Below, in pieces: positions 55,901 to 64,000 of a stretch of DNA of 64,000 nucleotides (within the stretch, counting starts at the first letter, position 1; each line of letters begins with the position of its first letter). The notes under the pieces are model-generated. The model did not search any database, was not told where the DNA came from, and was given only the letters and a program-made list of their open reading frames with translations. Both the position numbers and the translations under genes were made by a program. Source of the DNA: Rosa chinensis. Its lineage: Eukaryota; Streptophyta; Magnoliopsida; Rosales; Rosaceae. Where the stretch lies: NCBI RefSeq assembly GCF_002994745.2, contig NC_037089.1, positions 85,584,347-85,648,346 on the forward strand, read 5' to 3'.

Positions 55901-56730
55901 AATGCAGCATTTCTTGTGGATAAGAGCACGACATGTGACCAACGTGTCGATGCATCAACCAACACCATAAAATATCTAAATGGTCCGCAAGTTGGATGGA
56001 TAGGTCCACAGATATCACCTTGTATTCTTTGCAAGAATGGTATATTTTCTTTAATGTCTTTTGCATAGGATGGTCTCGATCCTACTTTTGCTAAAGAGCA
56101 AGCTTTGCAAAACGAATGATATGCTTTAGAAGTAATTCTTTGAACCTCTTTTTGGTTCGTATTCCTCTTTGTTTTAAAGAATGGATGTCCGTGTGAAGTT
56201 TTTAATATACGGATCATCATATCACGACCTGGGTGTCCCAAACGGTCGTGCCAAAGCCTGTATGTGTCGGAATCCCATAAATTTTCATTCATGACATGGT
56301 TGGATTCAATGACTCTAATAGTGGTTGCGTACAATCCACTAGAGCGACACATGAGTTTCTCTAATACTCGTGTATTTCCGTAGTTATTAGAGGTGATGTA
56401 AAGGAACTCTTGTCCATTCTCACAATGTGTTTTCACATGAAGATCATTGGCTCTTATATCTTTAAAACTTAATAGGGTTCTTCCAGCCCTTGGAGCATAT
56501 AAAGCTTCGGCGACATTAATATTTGTGCCATTCGGCAATAGAAATTGAGCTGGTCCACGACCATGAATCAATTTAGATGGTCCTGCCATCGTGGTCACTG
56601 AAGATTGACTAGGCGTCATCCATAAGAATAATTGCCTATGTCGTAATATAGTATGTGTGGTGCCACTATCTAGAAGGCATTCCAATTCTCCCGGAGACAT
56701 ACTGAAAAATAAAGTTCGGAATATTAACAC
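52978..56730 (-). CDS. Copia 2 pol polyprotein (1250 aa)
   Basis: One open frame with the Copia domain order. The aspartic protease site is CLLDSGTTHTIL (residue ~18-29). The GAG pre-integrase zinc-binding region follows (WHDRLGHPG ... SFCKACSLAK). Integrase shows GDICGP, RLDNAGEF and NGLAEAAI, carrying the D, D and E residues. Reverse transcriptase has KARLVAQGFSQRPGIDYEET and AVYVDDMNLIGT with the YVDD core. RNase H has GFADAGYLSD, SNHAEIIALHEA and CIYEDNAA. Integrase before reverse transcriptase defines Ty1/Copia. A splice-acceptor-like TTATTTTTCAG precedes ATGTCTCCGGGAG, so the true start may be at 56700 or be spliced. Confidence 0.93.
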   Translation of the reverse strand: MLIFRTLFFSMSPGELECLLDSGTTHTILRHRQLFLWMTPSQSSVTTMAGPSKLIHGRGPAQFLLPNGTNINVAEALYAPRAGRTLLSFKDIRANDLHVKTHCENGQEFLYITSNNYGNTRVLEKLMCRSSGLYATTIRVIESNHVMNENLWDSDTYRLWHDRLGHPGRDMMIRILKTSHGHPFFKTKRNTNQKEVQRITSKAYHSFCKACSLAKVGSRPSYAKDIKENIPFLQRIQGDICGPIHPTCGPFRYFMVLVDASTRWSHVVLLSTRNAAFAKLLAQIIKLRAHHPDHPIKSIRLDNAGEFTSKTFDDYCMSIGIEVEHPVPHVHTQNGLAEAAIKRLQMVARALVMRTNLPISAWGYAILHAAVLIRLRPTATQPFSASQMVTGYEPNVSHLRIFGCAVYVPIAPPQRTKMGPQRRLGLYVGYDSPTIIRYIEPLTGDLFTARFADCHFDETVFPSLGGDMNITNVQQKGQELSWFVPTLSHLDPRTAQSEKEVQRILDLQNVAESMPDAFSDIAKVTRSHIPAANTPARIDVPKRHNAVSKIHENGANVPSMGDTLARPTAPARKRGRPIGSMDSRPRKKANLAQNNNPLIIDMNNPSHENIPDYGYVQETPLGDAPMSEPTPENREISINYNNVYEMMDRNSMAIDDAFAYHVAKGIIEYDDIEPRSVEECQRRADWPKWKNAIQTELDSLTKRQVFGPIMLTPPNIKPVGHKWVFVRKRNEKNEVMRYKARLVAQGFSQRPGIDYEETYSPVMDIITFRYLVSLVVSEKLDMQLMDVITAYLYGDLDSEIYMKVPDGLQLPKSSGSKPRSAFSIKLRRSLYGLKQSGRMWYNRLSDYLIGKGYINNEICPCVFIKRTSSGFAIVAVYVDDMNLIGTLDELKETAKYLESEFEMKDLGKTRFCLGIELEHRSDGIMIHQSAYTQKLLRRFNEDKAKPVSTPMIGRSLEPTKDPFRPKDEDEELLEAEVPYLSAIGALLYLAQCTRPDISFAVNLLARHSSAPTRRHWIGIKTIFRYLKGTIDMGLFYPYREKIKDGRLGSDPMRQKATFRNTDVGNTIHGDRRSPPPLHQNKNNVLMGFADAGYLSDPHKGRSQTGYVFTMGSTAISWRSTKQTLVATSSNHAEIIALHEAVRECIWLRSINRHIRGTCGLKLTTDKPTCIYEDNAACIEQMKLGFIKGDNTKHISPKFFYNQQQQTLLNIEVNQIRSEDNVADLFTKSLPKTPFEKHVKSIGLRRLSELS

Positions 56731-57049
56731 ATGTCAATGACATTGATAATGCGATACTTTATTAATAGGGAAAATAGTCAATGATTACATCAAAGTTTCC
56801 AAAGTTTATTCCAATATAAAATCAAACTTTATACAAATTGTAATTGCTCAATCCGTTTGGTAATTTCAATAAAATATGACCAGGTAAGTATAGAGATGTT
56901 GGTGGAGCGAGGCTCGCTTAAGTACCATGATCTCAATTACTTGCCTAGACATCATACTTCATTGAGTACGCCACATAAGAAAGAGTCAATACAATTGTTA
57001 TTTGACTAAGGCACATTTGCCGTTTTATTGGAAAACAGAAAAGACTATT

Positions 57050-58240
57050 TTAATCAAAGTCTGCGGCATCCTCGTGCTCTTCATTTCCAGCTTTGAAGTC
57101 TTTTATGGTGAGAATTACATCTTCACCATCATCTTTTTCAGCAAGGTGAGCTTCTTGCTCCCTCATTTCCCTGTACTCCTTGTAGCTTGCAGCTAGTTGT
57201 GTACTTGCTTGGCATTGCTTAAACCAATGCTCGATTGATCCACACCTATGACACACGTCATTGTGGTTGACTTTCTTTATTTGAGGTGCACGTTGTGGAT
57301 ATTCCCTAGGCGGGTTGTTGCTGCTACTACCACGGCGTATTATGCGACTTCCACGGCCCATAGTGTTACGGCCCATGGTGTTGTTATATTCTCCTCTCCC
57401 ACGTGTGGATTTGCCACCACGTGTGCCCGCTCCAAAGTTGCGGTTTCCTTCCTTATTGGGGCGGTTGTATGGACCCATGCGTCCGTCATGTCCCTTGTTA
57501 GGGTATACATGCCCCTTATTAGTAGGGTACCGCTCCTTGCGCCCTTTCTTGGTTGCATTATAATTCGCCTCACGAACGCTTTTGGTTCCTACGGGCCTTG
57601 AATTATAATTCTTTACAAGGATATTGTCGTGCTTCTCATCTACCGACAAAATATTGATAAGTTCATTGAACTTAGTAAGTCGTCCAGCATTATATTCAGT
57701 GCGATATTGCTTTGATAGTATAATTGCTGCGACGGGGAAGGTGGAGAGAGTCTTCTCAATCAGTTCTTCTTCTGTGAGAGGTTTTTCACAGAACTTCAGC
57801 ATGGCTCTTAGCCGAAGAGCTTCTGAATTGTATTCAGCAACAGACTTGAAGTCGGAGAAGCGTAAATTGTTCCATTGAATCTTCAAGTCAGGGAGGAGGG
57901 AATCTTGGATATTATCAAAGCGCTCTTCTAGCGCTACCCATAGTTCCCTTGCATCTTTGATGGACATATACTCCAATCTGAGTGCTTTGTCCATATGGCG
58001 TCGCATCAAGATAATTGCTTGTGCATGCTTTATGGGTGTTCGTTGGAACACAAGGCCCGCGTTTGGTGCCTGGATTATGGGCAATATCCCTTTTGATGTG
58101 AGATGGTTCTCAACGTCGGTTCTCCAACTGTGGTAATCCGAACCAGTTGAGTCAAGGATTTGAAAATCGAGTCTAGGTTCATTCGACATCCTTGAAATAT
58201 AAGAAAAAGATGTATTAGTTTCGGAGTTTAAAACTTCCAC
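57050..58240 (-). CDS. Copia 2 gag (396 aa)
   Basis: A capsid-like UBN2 region is visible (MRRHMDKALRLEYMSIKDAR, LWVALEERFDNIQDSLLP, LIEKTLSTFP), then a long Gly/Arg/Asn-rich linker and one zinc knuckle CHRCGSIEHWFKQC (CX2CX4HX4C) near residue 330, then an acidic tail. By analogy with Copia 1 the start may be the internal MSNEPRLDF at residue 18. It ends in a stop about 320 nt before the pol frame. Confidence 0.9.
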   Translation of the reverse strand: MEVLNSETNTSFSYISRMSNEPRLDFQILDSTGSDYHSWRTDVENHLTSKGILPIIQAPNAGLVFQRTPIKHAQAIILMRRHMDKALRLEYMSIKDARELWVALEERFDNIQDSLLPDLKIQWNNLRFSDFKSVAEYNSEALRLRAMLKFCEKPLTEEELIEKTLSTFPVAAIILSKQYRTEYNAGRLTKFNELINILSVDEKHDNILVKNYNSRPVGTKSVREANYNATKKGRKERYPTNKGHVYPNKGHDGRMGPYNRPNKEGNRNFGAGTRGGKSTRGRGEYNNTMGRNTMGRGSRIIRRGSSSNNPPREYPQRAPQIKKVNHNDVCHRCGSIEHWFKQCQASTQLAASYKEYREMREQEAHLAEKDDGEDVILTIKDFKAGNEEHEDAADFD

Positions 58241-58334
58241 GAAATAATAAGATTTCCGAGCTATGCTACCAAGAAATCAATATTTGGATTAGACCGAAAC
58301 AATGATGTTTAATAGGGTCATAAATCGATGCTTG

Positions 58335-58399
58335 CGGACGCTCTTAGTCCGAATATTATGAACACTCTTAGTTCATTGACTACGAACGCTCTTAGTTCG
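58335..58399 (-). repeat. Three tandem short hairpins in Copia 2 leader
   Basis: Units at 58335-58351 (CGGAC/GTCCG), 58359-58375 (TGAAC/GTTCA) and 58383-58399 (CGAAC/GTTCG) around the loop GCTCTTA, or ACTCTTA in the second. Position relative to gag matches the Copia 1 array. Confidence 0.8.
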
Positions 58400-58544
58400 T
58401 TTAGCGTGAATTTCTATAATTCCGCTTTTTAATTGTAAGTTCCCAAAAAGAAAAAGGAGGAGAAAAAATAAATAAATAAGACTCAAAAGCGGGAACTTTT
58501 AGTAAAGAATACCTTGAAATAGTGTTGTCGGAAATGACCGAAAA

Positions 58545-58780
58545 AGTTGCCCAAGAATAGCCGGAAAAGTCACCGGAAGTGGCCGGAAAAGTCGCCGGAA
58601 AAGTGTCGGAAAGTTGCCGGAAAAATTGTCCGAAAGTCGCCGGAAAAGTGTCCGGAAGTCGCCGGAAAAGTCGCCGGAAAAGTGTCCGAAAAGTCGCCGG
58701 AAAAGTGTCCGGAAGTCGCCGGAAAAGTTGCCGGAAAAGTGTCCGAAAAGTCGCCGGAAAAGTTGTCGGAAAGTCGTGTC
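58545..58780 (-). repeat. CCGGAAAAGT tandem repeats in Copia 2 leader
   Basis: About ten imperfect units built from GTCGCCGGAAAA and GTGTCCGGAA. Because all three frames stay open, spurious ORFs of up to 192 codons appear on the plus strand. It has no counterpart in Copia 1. Confidence 0.85.
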
Positions 58781-58794
58781 GACAGATGCTCGGC

Positions 58795-59095
58795 AGCAAC
58801 TCGGCAGCTGCTAGGCAGCAGCTCGGCAGGTGCTGTGCAGGGTGGCTCGGCAGCTGCTCGGCAGCTTCTCGGCAGGAGCTAGGCAGGGGCTCGGCAGGCC
58901 TTCGGCAGCAGCTCGGCAGGTCCCTTCGACAGGTATCGACAGCTGCTCGGCAGGTCTTCGGCAGCAGCTCGGCAGATCCTCGGCAGGTGCTAGGCAGGCC
59001 TTCTGCGCAGCTGCTCGGCAGGACTCGGCAGCAGCTCGGCAGGACTCGACAGCGGTTCGGCAGCGGTTCAGATCTTCCGGCAGCCGGTTCGAGCG
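58795..59095 (-). repeat. CTCGGCAG tandem repeats in Copia 2 leader
   Basis: More than 20 short units of CTCGGCAGCAG, CTCGGCAGG and CTTCGGCAG, GC-rich against an AT-rich background. The Copia 1 leader has GCAGG/GCTGC-rich sequence at the same position (25795-25920) without clear units. Confidence 0.85.
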
Positions 59096-59277
59096 GTTTC
59101 CGGCCGGTTCTGGGGGTTCTGAAACCGGTTCTGGGCTTCTGGAATCAAGGGCTTTGATATGAGCTAGGGTTTGGAGGTTTTTTGTAAGTTTGAGAAAATG
59201 GCTTCGATTGGATTATGAACTACCTCTTCTCTTCTCAACTTCGATCCTAATTCTAGAGCAATTTCGTGCTGATAACG

Positions 59278-59603
59278 TGTTTAAGGATAAGTAAATTGAC
59301 AGAGAGAGAGAGAGATAATAGAGATTAAGTGTGTCTTTCATTTCATTCAAAGGAGGTATTTATAGGGATACATTTTGAAGTAAATAATGATACAACTTGA
59401 TGGCATCTTCAATTGTAGCCTCTCCTTGTGGCTTCTTCATTTGCAGCTTCACATTGTGGTTGTGATGATGATGATTGCCACACTTGTTCCCCATTGGCAT
59501 AAAGATTGACTCACAAATCATTATACCTAAAATACCTATCTTATACATGACATAGACATTTTATACTATGAACAATACAACATGTTTCATATATACTACA
59601 ACA
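59278..59603 (-). repeat. Copia 2 5' LTR
   Basis: 326 bp, matching 52457-52782. The TATA-like site is at 59357-59364. Confidence 0.93.
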
Positions 59604-59764
59604 CTCAACTCTCGCGAGCCTCTCTTTCTGTTTCTCAATCTTGCCATCGACGCCAATACTCTTGAGATGCTACCATCATCCTCATCAGGATCTCTCTCAC
59701 TATGATATCGCAGCTGGTTTCGGGATGTAATCTCCGCCATATATATATCGTCGCATTGCGTTCT

Positions 59765-59846
59765 CTTTGAGATCTAAATACTTTTCTATTTAGCTTGTCA
59801 TTGTTGTCTTTGAGATCTAAATACTTTTCTATTTAGCTTGTCATTG
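59765..59846 (+). repeat. 40-bp tandem duplication
   Basis: TCTTTGAGATCTAAATACTT and the following bases to GTCATTG occur twice in a row. The segment is missing from copy 1 near 12645. Confidence 0.75.
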
Positions 59847-60090
59847 ACAACAGTACTCTTGAGAAGCTGCCATCGCCAGCACCAGGATCTCTCTCCCTAT
59901 CGCCGCGGGTCTTGGGATGTACTGCCATCGTCGCTTTGATAGAAACTCAACAAATTTTTTTTATTGAGGGTCAATAAAAAGAAATGGTGATTTCCGATTC
60001 TAAATTGGTTTTGAGCATTTGATTTTCATGCATTCAACCTGCTATTTATCTTCATAATGCGAGTACTGTTGTTCATATTGACCTGATCAG

Positions 60091-60411
60091 AACAAATGGT
60101 TGCATCTTCATGTGCCTCCGAAGTATCCCAAATTATTACATACAATTGTAGGCACCAAAATCTTACTCCGGAGTTCTGAGTAGACATCAGAACGTGACCC
60201 ACAGGAAAAAATGATGGACAAATTTGCACCCTAGTTTGTCAAGCTTTGTTCCCTTTTGTTAGATTTCAAGTTTATCCATGGTGGTGATTTCCATGGCCTA
60301 GTGTTCTAGGATTTGCTATCTAAGAAAGTAAAAGTCTTCGTTATATCGAATGAATGTGATTCTTTAAAATCTATGGAACCACTGCAGCTGCCGGAGTTGC
60401 CTCCTAAGTTG
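60091..60411 (+). pseudogene. Relic of a second kelch-like gene, copy 2
   Basis: Matches 12742-13067 with a few indels and retains the same blocks (AAATGGTTGCATCTTCATGT, ATGAATGTGATTCTTTAAAA, ACCACTGCAGCTGCCGGAG). Non-coding. Confidence 0.7.
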
Positions 60412-61089
60412 TGTAATTTAGAAGGATATGGACATAGATTTGTTCATGTAAGATGTCAAAAGTTTCTGAACTAAAATATGAGCATCGTAAACTTTGATTG
60501 TCTCGTGCCTGCTTGAATTACGTACTGTGACTGTTTTTTTCAATTGTTGTTTCAGCTCTTTTATTAAGTTCATCGACGTTAATAGTATATATGATGAATA
60601 CCTAAAATTAAGACCTGATCGAAGCGAGCTAGAAACAAGAACGATTTGGATGCCTTAATTGGTCTGTCTACATAACCCAATTCATGCGGGAATTATATAT
60701 GTAATGTATAGGATTGGCATGAATCGAGAGCTCTAGCCACATGACATCTTTGCAACATTTGATCGATCAATCACCTCTAGGCTCTAAGCCATTTCCCTAG
60801 AGCTTCCAGTGCAGTACCGTAGCCACATCTTTGACCTATCACAACAAAAGAAACAAAGAAGAAAATTGCAGTACTAGTATTGAAAGTATTTAATATGACT
60901 AGAATTTTATGTTTATTTATTTCAGACGTACGCAAGTTGTAATACAAGGAGAGCCACATTGGTCTCCCTTATATTTATTGTCAAACTATGCACGTAACAT
61001 GAGACTGAAAATAAAGAGTACATTTGCAGATGAAAATTAAGATGATAGAAACTTCGGATTGGAACCAGTTATATATATGGATGTAGTGC

Positions 61090-63622
61090 TCATACGGAGA
61101 AGTCGGGAGAAAGGCCAAAATCAACATCCCACAACTCAAAGTTTCCTTTGACAAAATCATAGTAGCCCCCCTTTAATCCGAGGGTCTTGTTCACCAACCC
61201 GTCTCTTACAAAAGGATAGCTCAGCAGATTTCCAATGGAAACGTTCACAGCCTCCTGCAACATTTCATACAATCCACGCACACATTCACACTCCAAAATA
61301 CATTCAAAGTTACTGCATAAAACTGCTCATACAACTAAGAGAGCACTTTTATTTGTTCCTATCAAACATTATATTGTGCTGTTAATCGTTTAGAAATGCT
61401 TTTGGCAGTTCTAGAAGCAGTGTCAAATGAATAAGTAGTAGCACAGCAGAAAATTTATTAAGGAGTGAAATAATCGAGCTTTGTTTATCTATAATTACGT
61501 ACCTTTTCACAGTGAGTGCATAGTTCAGGGAAGGAAGCACCTTCATGTAGTGCCTTCACCTTGTTCTTGGCAGCTTGGCCAATTTTGACCCAGTCTTCTA
61601 TGAAGTCACTGCATATATACATAAATGTCCATGCATCTCTCAGTCAAGAACAAGTTAATCCATGTTAAATGTTCAACAAGAAGTTGACTACGGCTTACGT
61701 GGAAGTTGGTCCATCATCTGGAAAAGACAGGAGTCCCTTAATTCCACCACAAGCGCTGTGCCCGATCACCACAATGTATGAAACCTGTATTTACATACAT
61801 GATCTCTAGCTTAATTATATAAGAACTGAAAAGTTTAAAGCAAAAGAAGAAGAAGAATAAGACCTTTAGATTAGAGTACCTTCAGATGCAAGACAGCATA
61901 CTCAATGGCCGACCCAACACCGGCGTACCTGACCTGTTTAAGCGACGTAATCCCAGATCAAGATTTAGATAAGAAATGGGAGAAAGAAGTTGGGTGATGA
62001 GATTGAGTTTGTGGTGGATTTAAGGGTAGGTACCTTATCAAATGGAGGGACCATATTTGCAACATTACGGACCACAAAAGCCTCACCAGGCTGCATATCC
62101 AAAGTGTGGGATGGGCAAACCCGGGAATCCGAGCATGCAAACAACATAAACTACAATAACAAAAGAAAAATTATGTTATTGATTATGAAAATAATTACCC
62201 AGATGAATTAGGAAAAAAATATAGACAATTGATCGATCACAGCAGACATTTTGGGGGGCTTTATCCATACCTTGGGGGCTTGACCTTTGGCAAGTTCACC
62301 ATATAGTGCTGGGTTTGTGCTGTGAATTAGGGAAAAACAAACATGCATCTTGATCAAAACAAAAGGCTTTGTCGTCCTAGTGACTTAGAATAAGAGATTG
62401 AAGGAGATGATGCATACTCATATTTCTCTTTCTTGAAGTGAATGAAGCCGCTTTTGATTCTCTCCACGGGATCAAAGGGCTTGGTGCCGGCATCGGCTGT
62501 TGCCAACTGAGCAGTAATCTGCTCCACTTTCGAAGCTGCAACTGTTTTCAGGTCACCCTTCTCACTGCAACATTAATTTAACCCATTTGGATTAAGCTAC
62601 TTGCAATCACAAGGTTCATACATGTGCTGGATAAGATGGATGTGCTTAATTTACAGAGATGGGAAAGACCTGAGTAGTTTCTGAAGAGCTGCAATGGCCT
62701 CCTCGTAGTTCTTCCCCATATCTTCAGCCTAGAAATGTTGCCAATTGTAACGTAGATTAATTAACAAAGAACTTAATTTTTCACCAAACAATAGACAGCA
62801 TGCTCATAACAATGTGATTCTGAAACATATATGATATATGCTAGCCGTTACTAATCGATATATGACTATGCGAGAGGTCCGAGAACATTTCAAAATTAAT
62901 TTGCATGCATAACGTAACCTACCTTTAATTTCTTTACCAAGCTAGCTAGTGGCTCCTTTCATGCATTAAGCTTAGCTCATATTTATAAACCAAGCTATTG
63001 TTTTTCATTATACCACAATTGTATTAGCTCAATATCGAGTAGATATTAATCAAGTGTTCATAGTTTGTACCATACAAGTGTAATTTGTATATTGAACCCA
63101 AACCACACACGTGTGATCAACTCATGTGTAATGGTAGAGTCGTGAGGTAACAAATAGGGTCGTGAATTAATGTATAGCGGCCACGTGGTCCCATGATTAT
63201 AAACTAGCTGTGTGGGGACAGTAATTCAACACAAAATGATCAAGCAGATGGTAATCAAACATGTGGAAAGCAAAATCATATCTGGAACACCTCATTGATA
63301 ACAACAGCTCTAATGCAGACCATATCTAGGGTTACGGTAGTAACACTTTTTTCATGTACATTATATGCATGGTTCAAAATGTAAACCAGAGCGAGCAAGG
63401 AAGGGGAAGAGTGAAAACTACCGGAACAGGGGACGGAACGGTGAAAACGGGCTTGTTTTGAATGAGGTTTGGGGGGGATCTGGAAGAGGCAACGCGCAAC
63501 AATGTAGGTTTCCTGGGGTTGAATGAGTTAGGTTGAGAAGATGGAGAGAGGCCGGAAGAGGTGGAGGCGGAGGTGGTGAGGCGAACGCTGTTGATAATCG
63601 AAGTCGCAGACATTGTGAGCAA
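61090..63622 (-). CDS. BCA1: Beta carbonic anhydrase, chloroplastic, copy 2 (9 exons)
   Basis: Same nine-exon structure as copy 1, with exon 1 at 63622-63422 and the stop at 61090. Zinc and dyad residues (ACSDSR, GHSACGG) and the C-terminus GLSPDFSV are unchanged, and splice sites are kept. Substitutions include SATSIINSV and LLRVASSRS in the transit peptide, FIHF for FINF in exon 3, and Leu for Trp in YAVLHLK of exon 6. It lacks the intronic Helitron of copy 1. I see no disabling change, so the plant may have two working tandem genes. Confidence 0.92.
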
Positions 63623-64000
63623 ATGACCTTGGTCGTGCCTTGGCTTTATACTACTGCAAACTTATCGAACCAATTCCCACATATATCGACTGACCATCTC
63701 TGGATGAAAGTGAAAGCTCGGTGAATGAGAGCTTCTAACCTTCAAGGATGAGGTTTGGACGTTGTAGATCACTCAATGTCTCCTCGATTGCCACTTCTAT
63801 GGATATAGATAATCGTCGTGTCATCCAACATCATCTTCGTAAATTGCTTGATCTACATGCAAAGGAAAATGAAACCAAATTAAAGGGGCAGTTTACCACG
63901 TGGAGTTTCGGCATTGGACACCTCGCAAGTTCATATATTTACCATGCGACTGTCATGCCACTGGTTCCTATGATGGATCCAAATTAATCGTGAATTATGT

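Larger units (their letters stand above)
52457..59603 (-). mobile_element. Copia LTR retrotransposon 2, apparently intact (7147 bp)
   Basis: LTRs of 326 bp at 52457-52782 and 59278-59603 that I read as identical, with 5-bp duplication CTCAA (52452-52456 and 59604-59608). The empty site is at about 12555. On the minus strand it has a 5' LTR, primer-site position CGTTATCAGCACGA (59264-59277), a 1-kb leader with three repeat types, gag (58240-57050), pol (56730-52978) and a polypurine tract CAAGGGGGAG (52783-52792). Both ORFs are open, so it is a candidate autonomous and recent insertion, and a possible helper for Copia 1. Confidence 0.95.
34549..64000 (+). repeat. Tandem segmental duplication, copy 2
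   Basis: This is the same gene order and orientation as copy 1: SCC1 3' half, SCC1 5' half, kelch-like gene, kelch relic and beta carbonic anhydrase. The offset from copy 1 is 34548 bp at the left end and grows because two LTR elements (37208-46133 and 52457-59603) are inserted here. The copy runs off the right edge of the window. Confidence 0.93.

Noticed and set aside
58547..59162. Long overlapping plus-strand ORFs (up to 192 codons) of KSPEKCPEVAGK-type repeats
   Set aside because: They are antisense to the Copia 2 leader and arise from tandem repeats that keep frames open. There are no domains.

Overview
The window is plant nuclear DNA from a eudicot. It has intron-containing genes with GT-AG borders, a chloroplast-targeted beta carbonic anhydrase, and many plant transposon types with intact target-site duplications. 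The repeat and kelch-gene types suggest Rosaceae, but that is a guess.

Most of the window is two copies of one tandem segmental duplication. Copy 1 covers about 1-16990 and copy 2 about 34549-64000, a repeat unit of roughly 34.5 kb. Each copy carries, in order, the 3' half of a cohesin SCC1/RAD21 (SYN4-like) gene, a second truncated SCC1 5' half, a kelch-like gene (10218-11666; 50138-51559), a relic of a second kelch gene, and an intact nine-exon beta carbonic anhydrase on the minus strand (13748-16527; 61090-63622). The SCC1 copies are broken. The carbonic anhydrases and kelch genes look functional. Between the copies (about 17000-34500) lie a 5'-truncated LSF1 (starch phosphatase-like) pseudogene, a DEG1 protease relic, a tandem transposon array and the 5' half of the copy-2 SCC1.

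The copies differ mainly by insertions. Because each copy supplies the empty site for the other, many elements can be delimited to the base. Copy 1 has a hAT element (355-955), a palindromic MITE (2318-2469), a long-TIR Mutator-like element carrying an inverted fasciclin-like gene fragment (3004-4625), a Pack-MULE-like element with pieces of a WDR11-like and a MAM33-like gene (about 4944-6185), and a small Helitron (15657-15894). Copy 2 has a second Helitron (36667-36953), a large non-autonomous LTR retrotransposon (37208-46133) and a full-length Copia element (52457-59603). A second, protein-deficient Copia (19659-26186) splits a phosphatase-domain exon of LSF1. A PIF/Harbinger-like element has inserted into itself and become a tandem triplet (28248-31712).

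The most unusual content is inside the 8.9 kb LTR element. It has no gag or pol, but it carries an intact intronless WUSCHEL-like homeobox gene (42348-42935) with its own TATA box and a G-box tandem repeat, antisense to the element. A divergent ORF lies beside it, and both sit in a cassette flanked by direct repeats of element-type sequence. The second notable signal is a set of short tandem hairpins with compensating stem changes in the 5' leaders of both Copia elements, just upstream of gag.
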